Positions 43,287-51,164 of a stretch of DNA of 64,000 nt are shown here, in pieces. Within the stretch, counting starts at the first letter, position 1, and each line of letters starts with the position of its first letter. A program made the position numbers and the translations under genes. The notes beneath the pieces were generated by a model that was not told where the DNA came from, made no database searches, and worked only from the letters and a program-made list of their open reading frames with translations. Source of the stretch: Albimonas donghaensis (lineage in GTDB: Bacteria; Pseudomonadota; Alphaproteobacteria; Rhodobacterales; Rhodobacteraceae); contig NZ_FNMZ01000002.1 in NCBI RefSeq assembly GCF_900106695.1, positions 682,001 to 746,000 of the forward strand. The letters are read 5' to 3'.

Positions 43287-45785
43287 TCAGCCGCATTTGG
43301 AGAACCCGCAGCTCTGACAGGTCATGCAACCTTCGAGCATCCGCATGGCGTATTCCCCGCAGGAGGGACAGGGCGCGCCCGTCCGCGCCCCGCCTTCCGG
43401 GCCGCTCTCCGCGGGCTCGGCGTCCACCGCCTCCGCCCGCGCGGCGGGATCGACCGAAAGGCCCCGGCCCGCCTCCAGGAACCCGGTTTCGATCATGTGC
43501 TGCTCGATCACGCCCCCGATGGCCGCGAGGATCGAGGGCACGTAGCGCCCCTGCATCCACGCCCCCCCGCGCGGATCGAACACGGCCTTAAGCTCCTCCA
43601 CCACGAACGAGACGTCGCCGCCGCGCCGGAACACCGCCGAGATCATGCGGGTCAGCGCCACCGTCCAGGCGAAATGCTCCATGTTCTTGGAGTTGATGAA
43701 GATTTCGAAGGGCCGCCGGCGTCCGTTCTCCATCACGTCGTTGAGCGTGATGTAGATGGCATGGGCGCTGTCGGGCCATTTGATCTTGTAGGTGCGCCCG
43801 TCGAGGGTCTCGGGGCGGTCGAGGGGTTCGTGCCAGGTTTCGACGGAAGTGATGGATGAACTCGCCGCTGGCGCATTCTGCGCGTCGCCCGGACCGAACA
43901 AGAGATCGGTAGCGGTCACGCCAAGCACCGGTGCGGCTCTCTCCGCGAACTTCAAGCCCATCGCGCTTCGTCCTGTCTCGATATCCGAGATGGTCGCAAC
44001 ACGCATTCCCGCAGCTTCCGATAGCGCTGCTTGCGTCAAGCCAGCCGCTTTCCTTGCCGCCTTCAGCCGCTCGCCGACAGAGCGGCCGGGAGCAGAGACA
44101 CTCAAAACCGACCCCGTGACCGCGTTCGGCCGATAGGTCGTGCAGCCTTTGCACCCCGTCTCCCAGGCCATCATGTAGACGTCCTTGAACGCCTCGAACC
44201 CGATATCCTCGGGCACGTTGATGGTCTTGGAGATGGAGGAATCCACCCAGTTCTGCGCCGCCGCCTGCATCCGCACATGGTCGGCGGGGCTCAGGGTCTG
44301 GGCGTCCACGAAGGTCTCGGGCGGCTCGGCGTCGCCGAATTTCTCACGCCACAGGCCCATGGCGTAGTCGGCCACCTCCTCCTCGGTCTTCGAGCCGTCG
44401 CGCTGGGTGACCTTGCGCCGATAGGCGAAGGCGAAGACCGGCTCCACCCCCGAGGACACGTTGCCCGCGAACAGGCTGATCGTCCCCGTCGGCGCGATCG
44501 AGGTCAGCAGCGCGTTGCGGATGCCATGGGTCCGCACCGCCTCCACCACGTCCTCGCCCAGCGCCTGCACGGAGGGGGAGGCGCAGAAGGGCTCGGCCTC
44601 GAACAAGGGAAAGGCGCCCTTTTCGCGCGCCAGCTCGACCGAGGCGAAATAGGCCGCCCGCGCCACCGCCCGCATCCAGGCCTCCGTGCGCGCCACCGCC
44701 TCGGGCGAGCCGTAGCGAAGCCCGCACAGGATCAGCGCGTCGGCGAGCCCGGTGACCCCCAGCCCGATGCGCCGCTTGGCCCGCGCCTCCTCCGCCTGCT
44801 GGGGCAGCGGGAAGCGGGAGGCGTCCACCACGTCGTCCATCATGCGCACCGCCGTGCCCACCAGCTCGGCCAGCTCGTCCTGGTCGATGTCGGCGCCGGG
44901 TTCGAACGCCCCGCGCACCAGCCGCGCGAGGTTGATCGAGCCCAGAAGGCAGGCCCCGTAGGGCGGCAGCGGCTGCTCTCCGCAGGGATTGGTGGCGGAG
45001 ATCGTCTCGGCGTAGGCCAGGTTGTTGCGCGCGTTGATGCGGTCGATGAAGATCACGCCCGGCTCGGCGTAGTCATAGGTCGCCCGCATGATCCGGTCCC
45101 ACAGGTCGCGGGCGCGGAGCGTGCGGTATACCCTCCCGTCGAACACCAGGTCCCAGTCGCCATCCGCCTCCACCGCCGCCATGAACGGGTCCGTCGCCAG
45201 CACCGAGAGGTTGAAGTTGCGCAGTCGGGCGGGGTCGCGCTTGGCGTCCACGAAATCCTCGATATCGGGGTGATCGCAGCGCAGGGTGGCCATCATCGCG
45301 CCCCGCCGGGCGCCCGCCGACATGATGGTGCGGCACATCGAGTCCCACACATCCATGAAGCTCAGCGGGCCGGAGGCGTCCGCCCCGACCCCCGCCACCG
45401 GCGCCCCCTTGGGCCGGATGGGGGAGAAGTCGTAGCCGATGCCGCCGCCCTGCTGCATGGTCAGCGCGGCTTCCTTCAGCATGTCGAAGATGCCTGCGAG
45501 GCTGTCGGGCACCGTCCCCATGACGAAGCAGTTGAACAGCGTCACCGTGCGCCCCGTCCCCGCCCCGGCCAGGATCCGCCCGGCGGGAAGAAAGCGGAAA
45601 TCGCGCAGCGCGGCCTCGAACCGGGGGGCCCAGGCGGCGGGGTCGGCCTCCACCGACGCCAGCGCCTGCGCCACGCGGGCCCAGGTCGCCTCCACCGAGG
45701 CGTCCACGGGCGCCCCCTCCGGCGTTTTCAGCCGGTATTTCATATCCCAGATCTGTTCGGCGATGGGCGCGGCGAAAGCGGACAT
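43287..45785 (-). CDS. nrdJ: adenosylcobalamin-dependent (class II) ribonucleotide reductase with inserted XRE HTH domain
   Basis: 832 residues, start ATG 45785 at the homology start. Reduces ribonucleotides using a cobalamin-generated thiyl radical. Seen: redox Cys86 (LFNCFVMG), the NPCGEQPLPPYG loop with radical Cys268 and Glu270, APTGTISLFAGNVSSGVEP, and a C-terminal zinc-ribbon/redox tail CPSC...CMTCQSCGFSKCG. Unusual: residues ~570-634 (VGERLKAARKAAGLTQ ... GVTATDLLFGPGD) are a Cro/C1-type helix-turn-helix. They lie between GCTTYRPNAVTGSVLS (about 562) and the resumed RNR sequence at ~648 (ETWHEPLDRP..YKIKWP). Without it the length is about 745, normal for this RNR type. Divergent from tdk. 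Confidence 0.93.
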   Translation of the reverse strand: MSAFAAPIAEQIWDMKYRLKTPEGAPVDASVEATWARVAQALASVEADPAAWAPRFEAALRDFRFLPAGRILAGAGTGRTVTLFNCFVMGTVPDSLAGIFDMLKEAALTMQQGGGIGYDFSPIRPKGAPVAGVGADASGPLSFMDVWDSMCRTIMSAGARRGAMMATLRCDHPDIEDFVDAKRDPARLRNFNLSVLATDPFMAAVEADGDWDLVFDGRVYRTLRARDLWDRIMRATYDYAEPGVIFIDRINARNNLAYAETISATNPCGEQPLPPYGACLLGSINLARLVRGAFEPGADIDQDELAELVGTAVRMMDDVVDASRFPLPQQAEEARAKRRIGLGVTGLADALILCGLRYGSPEAVARTEAWMRAVARAAYFASVELAREKGAFPLFEAEPFCASPSVQALGEDVVEAVRTHGIRNALLTSIAPTGTISLFAGNVSSGVEPVFAFAYRRKVTQRDGSKTEEEVADYAMGLWREKFGDAEPPETFVDAQTLSPADHVRMQAAAQNWVDSSISKTINVPEDIGFEAFKDVYMMAWETGCKGCTTYRPNAVTGSVLSVSAPGRSVGERLKAARKAAGLTQAALSEAAGMRVATISDIETGRSAMGLKFAERAAPVLGVTATDLLFGPGDAQNAPAASSSITSVETWHEPLDRPETLDGRTYKIKWPDSAHAIYITLNDVMENGRRRPFEIFINSKNMEHFAWTVALTRMISAVFRRGGDVSFVVEELKAVFDPRGGAWMQGRYVPSILAAIGGVIEQHMIETGFLEAGRGLSVDPAARAEAVDAEPAESGPEGGARTGAPCPSCGEYAMRMLEGCMTCQSCGFSKCG
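43845..44112 (-). other. inserted segment of nrdJ encoding XRE-type HTH and linker
   Basis: This stretch uses many A/T-ending codons (for example CAA GCA ... CTA TCG GAA GCT ... GGA ATG CGT GTT), unlike the nearly all G/C-ending codons before and after. The HTH core spans about 44078-43884; the remainder is linker (QNAPAASSSITSV). The reading frame is continuous through both edges, so the domain is part of the reductase polypeptide. No terminal repeats or splice/intein motifs are seen. Confidence 0.8.
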
Positions 45786-45808
45786 GCGGGGGCCTCCGAG
45801 TCGAGCGT

Positions 45809-45821
45809 CCACAAGATGTGG
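45809..45821. promoter_or_regulatory. palindrome CCACAAGATGTGG, candidate NrdR box
   Basis: Palindromic arms CCACA/TGTGG lie 24 bases upstream of the nrdJ start in the nrdJ-tdk divergent region. A partial second CCACAA lies at 45855. NrdR boxes upstream of RNR genes are AC...GT palindromes of similar size, but the spacing of the two copies (46 bases) is not the usual three turns. No cobalamin riboswitch is recognisable in this 136-base region. Confidence 0.35.
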
Positions 45822-45921
45822 GGATTGGGCACGATACTCGAAACCCGTCCCCCCCCACAACCTGAGCCGCGCGTTCCGCTCCGTCTTGCCAGCCGGGCGC
45901 GGCGGGGCGAAAAGCGGGGGC

Positions 45922-46557
45922 ATGGCCAAGCTGCATTTCCTCTACTCGACCATGAACGCGGGCAAGTCGACCAACCTGCTGCAGGCGTCGCACAATTACC
46001 GCGAGCGGGGCATGACCACGCTGCTGCTGACCGCCCGGCTCGACGACCGCGCCGGGCCCGGCCGCATCGCCTCGCGCATCGGCATCGCCGAACCGGCCGA
46101 GACCTACGGGACCGGGGACGACCTGCGCGCGCTGATCGAGGCGCGGCTGGCCGCGGGCCCGGTGGATTGCGTGCTGGTGGACGAGGCGCAGTTCCTCACC
46201 AAGACGCAGGTCTGGCAGCTCGCCGACGTGGCCGACGATCTCGGCATTCCGGTGATGTGCTTCGGCCTGCGGGTGGATTTCCGGGGGGAGCTGTTCCCCG
46301 GCTCGGCCGCGCTGCTGGCGCTGGCCGACAGCCTGCGGGAGGTGCGCACCATCTGCCATTGCGGGCGCAAGGCGACCATGGTGGCGCGGGTCGGCGCCGA
46401 CGGCTCCGCGGCGACGGAGGGCGCCCAGGTCGAGATCGGCGGCAACGACCGCTATGTTTCCTACTGCCGGCGCCACTGGCGGGAGAAGGTGGGTCGCCGC
46501 GCGCTTGACCCGGCGCCTGGGCGGCTCGGCGGCGAAACGCCCGACGCGCCGGCCTGA
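45922..46557 (+). CDS. tdk: thymidine kinase
   Basis: 211-residue type II thymidine kinase: P-loop YSTMNAGKST (residues 8-17), LVDEAQFL (catalytic Glu), lasso-region Cys CHCGRKA and YCRRHW for structural zinc. Salvages thymidine to dTMP. C-terminal ~18 residues (RALDPAPGRLGGETPDAPA) are an unconserved extension. Sharing a divergent promoter region with nrdJ links both dNTP supply routes. Confidence 0.95.
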   Translation: MAKLHFLYSTMNAGKSTNLLQASHNYRERGMTTLLLTARLDDRAGPGRIASRIGIAEPAETYGTGDDLRALIEARLAAGPVDCVLVDEAQFLTKTQVWQLADVADDLGIPVMCFGLRVDFRGELFPGSAALLALADSLREVRTICHCGRKATMVARVGADGSAATEGAQVEIGGNDRYVSYCRRHWREKVGRRALDPAPGRLGGETPDAPA

Positions 46558-46615
46558 CAGCCCGCTCGGCGCATCTTGAAACCCCGCCCGCGGGCGCCTA
46601 GTCTCAATCCGAACC

Positions 46616-46643
46616 GCAGCCGCGCCGCGTCAGGCGCGGCTGC
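46616..46643 (+). terminator. hairpin terminator between tdk and greA
   Basis: Perfect 11-bp stem GCAGCCGCGCC/GGCGCGGCTGC with a 6-base loop (GCGTCA), followed by TTCGCGTTTC, about 60 bases after tdk. Likely the tdk terminator. Confidence 0.65.
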
Positions 46644-46718
46644 TTCGCGTTTCAGGACGACCGCGGTCCGCCGCCCGTCCGCCGACTTGAAAAGTCCCCA
46701 CCCGAAGGAGGGCGAGGC

Positions 46719-47189
46719 ATGGAAAAGGTCCCCATGACGGCCGGCGGCTTCGCCGCGCTGGACGCCGAGCTCAAGCAGCTCAAATCCGTCGAACGTCCGG
46801 CCGTGATCCGGGCGATCTCGGAGGCGCGCGAGCATGGCGACCTCTCGGAGAACGCCGAGTATCACAGCGCCCGCGAGAAACAGTCCTTCATCGAAGGCCG
46901 TATCCAGGAGCTGGAAGGCCTGATCTCCCGCGCCGATGTCATCGACCCGTCCAAGCTGTCGGGCGCGGTGAAGTTCGGCGCCACGGTGACCCTCGTGGAC
47001 GAGGACACCGAGGAGGAGAAGACCTACCAGATCGTCGGCGAAACCGAGGCGGACATCGCCAAGGGCAAGCTGAACCTGCGCTCGCCGCTGGCGCGCGCGC
47101 TGATCGGCAAGGAAGAGGGCGACGCGGTCGAGGTGATGACGCCCGGCGGCGGCAAGGCCTACGAGATCCTCAAGATCGCCTTTATCTGA
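46719..47189 (+). CDS. greA: transcription elongation factor GreA
   Basis: 156 residues, full length: N-terminal coiled coil (about 1-75) with the tip acidic residues in [16 protein letters not shown], and the C-terminal FKBP-like domain ([32 protein letters not shown]). Stimulates transcript cleavage by stalled RNA polymerase. AAGGAGGG precedes the ATG. Confidence 0.97.
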   Translation: MEKVPMTAGGFAALDAELKQLKSVERPAVIRAISEAREHGDLSENAEYHSAREKQSFIEGRIQELEGLISRADVIDPSKLSGAVKFGATVTLVDEDTEEEKTYQIVGETEADIAKGKLNLRSPLARALIGKEEGDAVEVMTPGGGKAYEILKIAFI

Positions 47190-47220
47190 CCCCGTCCCAA
47201 TCCACGCGGAGGACGCAAGC

Positions 47221-48579
47221 ATGGTCGAGCCGCCGCAGCGCGGCGCCCACCCGGACCCCGGCGCGGCCCAGGCCGCGACGGAACGGGGGGCGCTTGGCCC
47301 GATGCGGGACGACGGCCTCGCGGCCTCGCCCCTGCGCGACCGCGCCCCGGTCTGGCCGGCGGCGCTGGGCGGCGCGGCGTTGTGGCTCGGGGTCGGCGCG
47401 GGGCTGACCTGGGCGGTGCGCTTTCTGCCCGAGGGGCTGCGCCCCGCGACCCTGACCGAAGCCGTGACCCTGGCCTTCTGCGTGACCGCGCCGGCGGCGT
47501 TGGCGATCGGCTGGGGCGCGCTGGCGTCGCGCGCCGCGGCGGCGGAGCTGCGGCTCGACGCCGTGGGCCGGGCCGCCTCCCGCGCCGCGCTCGGGGCCGG
47601 GCCCGGCGCCCGCGCGCAGGCGGTGGCGGAGGGGCTGAGCCGCGAGGATCTGACCCACGCCGTCGCCCATGCCGCCCGCGACGCGCTGGACCGCGAGCGC
47701 GGGGCCATCGCCCGGCAGCTCGCCGAACTGGGCGAGACCCAGCGGCGCATAGACCTGGTGATCGCCGACACGGCGGAACGCGCCGGCGCGACCGTTCAGG
47801 CCCCCGTGCTGCCCCCCGCCCCGCATCCGGAAGCCCCCGCGCCCGCGGGCTTCGCCGAACCGGCCGCGACCTTCGCCCCGCCGTCGTCCGAGCCGCCGCC
47901 CGATCCGTCGCCCGAGACTACGCTTGAGCCGGAACCGACCGCCGAAGCCGAAGCGGCGCCCGAACCGGCCCCGGAGCAGGCGCCCGCCCAGGCGCTCCGC
48001 CAGGCGGCCCCGATCCCGGCCTCCCCGCCGCGCGCGCCGGAGACGCCGGATAGCCAGCCCTCGCTGCCGCTCTCGGACCCGCAGGAAACCGCGCCGCCCA
48101 CGAGCATCCGCGACTGGTCGGTGATGGCGCTGGCGCTGGACTTCCCCAGGGACGAACGGGACGAGGCCGGCTTCGCCGCGCTTGAAGTCGCCACCCGCGA
48201 CCGCCCCATGGCCGAGCTGCTGCAGGCCGCCGAGGACGCGCTGACCATCCTCGCCCAGCATGGCATCTACATGGAGGATCTGGAGATCCGTCACGCCCCG
48301 CCCGCGCTCTGGCTGCGCTTCGCGCGGGGGGAGCGGGGGACGGAGTTCGCCTCCGTCGGCGGGGTCGCCTCGGAGGCGCTGGTCGACACCGTGCGCCGGA
48401 TGATGAAGGCGGACCCGGTGTTCCGCGACACCGCCATGCACCTGATGCGCCGCTACGACGCCGTCCTGCGCCTCGCCGCCGCCGAACCGCGGGGCGAGGG
48501 GCGGCTGGTCGACCTCGCCGACAGCCGCACCGGGCGGGCCTTCATGCTGGTCGCCCAGTCGGTCGGGACCTTCGACTGA
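47221..48579 (+). CDS. Pro/Ala-rich membrane protein, hypothetical
   Basis: 452 residues. Two transmembrane segments (WPAALGGAALWLGVGAGLTWAV and TLTEAVTLAFCVTAPAALAIGWGAL, about 45-105), a charged helical part (about 110-185), a ~120-residue Pro/Glu/Ala low-complexity linker, and a conserved-looking C-terminal domain (SIRDWSVMALALDFPRDERDEAGF to MLVAQSVGTFD). I do not recognise the family with certainty; similar proteins occur next to greA in Rhodobacterales as I recall. GGAGG lies before the ATG, 31 bases after greA. Confidence 0.7.
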   Translation: MVEPPQRGAHPDPGAAQAATERGALGPMRDDGLAASPLRDRAPVWPAALGGAALWLGVGAGLTWAVRFLPEGLRPATLTEAVTLAFCVTAPAALAIGWGALASRAAAAELRLDAVGRAASRAALGAGPGARAQAVAEGLSREDLTHAVAHAARDALDRERGAIARQLAELGETQRRIDLVIADTAERAGATVQAPVLPPAPHPEAPAPAGFAEPAATFAPPSSEPPPDPSPETTLEPEPTAEAEAAPEPAPEQAPAQALRQAAPIPASPPRAPETPDSQPSLPLSDPQETAPPTSIRDWSVMALALDFPRDERDEAGFAALEVATRDRPMAELLQAAEDALTILAQHGIYMEDLEIRHAPPALWLRFARGERGTEFASVGGVASEALVDTVRRMMKADPVFRDTAMHLMRRYDAVLRLAAAEPRGEGRLVDLADSRTGRAFMLVAQSVGTFD

Positions 48580-48603
48580 CGGCCCCCGGCGGCCGCCTCC
48601 CGC

Positions 48604-49608
48604 TCAGGCCGTCTCCCGCGCCGCTCCGCGCAGCGCGTCCCGCCCATGCGGCTGATGAAAGTCCAGCGCCGGACCGACGGGGACGATGCGGTAGGGGTTA
48701 ATCGACTCGTGGCTGTAGTGGTAATGCCGCTTGATGTGGTCGAAATTCACCGTCCCCGACACGCCGCCCCACTGATAGAGCTCGCGCAGATAACCCCAGA
48801 GGTTGGGGTAATCGACGATCCGGCGGATGTTGCACTTGAAGTGCCCGTAATAGGCCGCGTCGAACCGCACCAGGGTGGGGAACAGCCGCCAGTCGGCCTC
48901 CGTCACCCGCGCGCCCATCAGGTAACGCCTTGAACTCAGGCGCTTCTCCAGCCAGTCCAGCGTCTCGAACAGCGGCTGGACGGCTTCCTCATAGGCCGCC
49001 TGCGTGGTGGCGAAGCCCGACTTGTAGACGCCGTTATTGAGCGTGTCGTAGATGCGCGCGTTCACCGGCTCGATGGCCAGGCGCAGCTGCGGGGGGTGGA
49101 AGTCCTGGTGATCCCCGGTGATCCCGTCGAAGGCCGCGTTGAACATGCGCAGGATCTCGGAGCTTTCGTTCGACACGATCGTCCCCGTCTCCTTGTCCCA
49201 GAGCACCGGCACCGTCACCCGACCGGAGAATTTCGGCGCGGCCTCCAGGTAGACCTCGCGCAGGAACGCATGGCCTGCGCGCCGGTCGCCGGTGGCGCCG
49301 GGAAAGTCGGTGTCGAAGGTCCAGCCGTCCGAAAGCATGTCCGGATGCACCACGGAGACGTCGATCAGGTCCTCCAACCCCTTGACCGCGCGCAGGATCA
49401 GCGCGCGATGGGCCCAGGGGCAGGCGTAGGAGACATAGAGGTGATAGCGCCCGGCCTCGGCCTTGAAGCCGCCCTCGCCGGAGGGGCCGGGGGCGCCGTC
49501 GGGCGTCACCCAGTTGCGGAATTTCGCGTCGGTGCGCACGAACTTGCCGCCGGTTTTCGACGTGTCATAGCCCTGGTCGTGCCAGACGCCTTCCACCAAC
49601 AATCCCAT
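48604..49608 (-). CDS. glutathionyl-hydroquinone reductase (YqjG/EcfG type)
   Basis: 334-residue GST-fold protein. The catalytic motif is YACPWAHRALILRAVKGL (Cys at about residue 62), with the family-typical GHAFLREVYLEAAPKFSGRVTVPVLWDKETGTIVSNESSEILRMFN and a C-terminal helical domain ending SHESINPYRIVPVGP. Reduces glutathionyl-hydroquinones formed during quinone detoxification or aromatic degradation. ATG 49608 at the homology start. Confidence 0.94.
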   Translation of the reverse strand: MGLLVEGVWHDQGYDTSKTGGKFVRTDAKFRNWVTPDGAPGPSGEGGFKAEAGRYHLYVSYACPWAHRALILRAVKGLEDLIDVSVVHPDMLSDGWTFDTDFPGATGDRRAGHAFLREVYLEAAPKFSGRVTVPVLWDKETGTIVSNESSEILRMFNAAFDGITGDHQDFHPPQLRLAIEPVNARIYDTLNNGVYKSGFATTQAAYEEAVQPLFETLDWLEKRLSSRRYLMGARVTEADWRLFPTLVRFDAAYYGHFKCNIRRIVDYPNLWGYLRELYQWGGVSGTVNFDHIKRHYHYSHESINPYRIVPVGPALDFHQPHGRDALRGAARETA

Positions 49609-49730
49609 CGCGCGCGCTCCCTGTCCCGAATGTCTGACGCGCAACCTAGCGCGCAGGGCGGCGGACGCTACCGTTGCGACAGCAATGAACTGTTGCCGGA
49701 ACCGGGAGAATGCGGGGGGGCGAGCCGGGC

Positions 49731-50543
49731 TCAGCCCTCGCGCAGCTCGGGCCGCGCGGTCTCGGCGACGCGGACCAGGCGGGCCAGCGCGCGGGCGTCG
49801 TCGTAATCGGTGTCGGCGAAGGCGACGATGCGGCTCAGCCGCAGCTCGGCCCGGATGGCGGCGGTTTCGGGGTCCACCAGCGTCTCCACCAGCGCCGCCC
49901 GGATGCGCGCCCGGTCGCCCGAGACGGTGAGCGCCGAGGTCACGAAGGGCGGCGCCGGGGCCGGGCGGGTCCAGCCCAGCACGACAAGCTCCTTCGCCGC
50001 GGGCTCGAACCGCTGCGCCATGTCCCAGCACAGCGCGTCGATGGCGGCGGCGTCGGCCCGGCCCTCCGCCACCGCGAGGACGGAGGCGCGATGGGCGCCG
50101 GTCCACACCACCTCGCCGATCGCCGCGGGCTCCATGGCGTCGAGCAGCGCGGCCCAGCCCGACAGACTGTCCGAGCCATTGGCCGCGAAACGCCCGCCGC
50201 GCAAGGCGTCGAGATCCGCGACCGCCCCCCGCCGCGCCACGATGGCGGAACTGTAGCGGCCCGAACCGCAGCCCTCGGCGTCATAATTGGGCGTGCAGAT
50301 CAGCCGGGTGGCCCGCGCCGCGCCCGCGACATGCGGCAACCCGCAGGTCTGAGAGAACAGCAGCTCCGGATCCGCCCAGAGCGCGGCGGCCGGTGTGTCG
50401 CGGTCCAGCGTCTCGGGCGCCGGCAGGCCGACCTCGCGCAGCCGCGCCCCCAGCGCCGCCCACAGCGCGTCGGTGGCGTCGCGCAGCTCCGGCCAGTCAT
50501 AGAGCGGCAATGAGGCGAGCCCCTGCAGGGCGGCGCCGGTCAT
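49731..50543 (-). CDS. PhnD-like phosphate/phosphonate-binding protein, no signal peptide
   Basis: 270-residue PhnD-type type II binding fold: SLPLYDWPELRDATDALW, LFSQTCGLP, CTPNYDAEGC, FAANGSDSLSGW, GAHRASVLAVAEGRADAAAIDALCWDM. Typical for transporter binding proteins, but this copy starts without a signal peptide and has no ABC genes beside it, so it may be a cytoplasmic sensor or orphan. Overlaps the upstream small gene by four bases (ATGA). Confidence 0.8.
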   Translation of the reverse strand: MTGAALQGLASLPLYDWPELRDATDALWAALGARLREVGLPAPETLDRDTPAAALWADPELLFSQTCGLPHVAGAARATRLICTPNYDAEGCGSGRYSSAIVARRGAVADLDALRGGRFAANGSDSLSGWAALLDAMEPAAIGEVVWTGAHRASVLAVAEGRADAAAIDALCWDMAQRFEPAAKELVVLGWTRPAPAPPFVTSALTVSGDRARIRAALVETLVDPETAAIRAELRLSRIVAFADTDYDDARALARLVRVAETARPELREG

Positions 50544-50965
50544 GGCGCGCACCGCATGAGGGGAAGGGCCCGCGGCGCCCGCGCGCGGGGCGTAAAGCGG
50601 CCGCAGCCCGACAGCGCCTCGTCGCGCGGCTCGCGGCAGCGGGCGGGCGGGGCGTGCCGGGGCGGCGAGGGCTCGGCGTGACGCACCGCCTGAAGAGTGT
50701 CGTTGAGGAACATGAGCCGCCAGAACGCTCCCGCTTCCACGACCGCGCTGCGATGATCGGGCAGCAGCTCGGCCCGGTGCTCGATAAAGGTGCGCAGGGA
50801 AATCAGCGCGGCCGCCGGAGGGGCGACGGGACACAGATAGCCCACGGGCGTCGCGCCGCAAACCCCCCAGACCCATCCCGGGGCGATGGCCACGCGGCGC
50901 CGGCTTCGGGTCGCGCGCCGGCCGGGCGCGCGCGGCGGCCATGCACCTGCTTTCGGGGGCGTCAC
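50540..50965 (-). CDS. hypothetical protein
   Basis: 141 codons, Arg/Pro-rich at both ends with a hydrophobic/ordered-looking centre (VGYLCPVAPPAAALISLRTFIEHRAELLPDH...FWRLMFLNDTLQAV). The ATGA overlap with the PhnD-like gene suggests translational coupling; I recognise no family. The true start may be further in. 50966-51164 holds nothing else visible. Confidence 0.4.
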   Translation of the reverse strand: MTPPKAGAWPPRAPGRRATRSRRRVAIAPGWVWGVCGATPVGYLCPVAPPAAALISLRTFIEHRAELLPDHRSAVVEAGAFWRLMFLNDTLQAVRHAEPSPPRHAPPARCREPRDEALSGCGRFTPRARAPRALPLMRCAP

Positions 50966-51164
50966 AGGGGCGGAGCCGCCCGGCGCCGGGACCCGAGGGG
51001 GGGCGGGCAGGTGGGATCGGTTCCCGCGATACGGCGCGGGCGCGCGGACGGGAGCGAAGGGCGCGTCCCCGTCGCAGCCTCCCGCCCGCCCACCCCGGCC
51101 GCGCCGGGGACGCGCGGACGGCTGCGCCGCCCGTGGGCTTCGGCGGACCGGGATGGGCGCCGCG

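Noticed and set aside
43127-43360. Possible small plus-strand gene MNKADLRAS... before nrdJ end
   Set aside because: No Shine-Dalgarno, low-complexity continuation and antisense overlap with the nrdJ C-terminus.
43884-44078. The HTH as a separate small regulator gene inside nrdJ
   Set aside because: No stop before it and no start/Shine-Dalgarno of its own that I can support; the RNR frame runs through both borders.
45786-45921. Cobalamin riboswitch upstream of the B12-dependent RNR
   Set aside because: The divergent region is only 136 bases and shows no B12-box-like conserved core.
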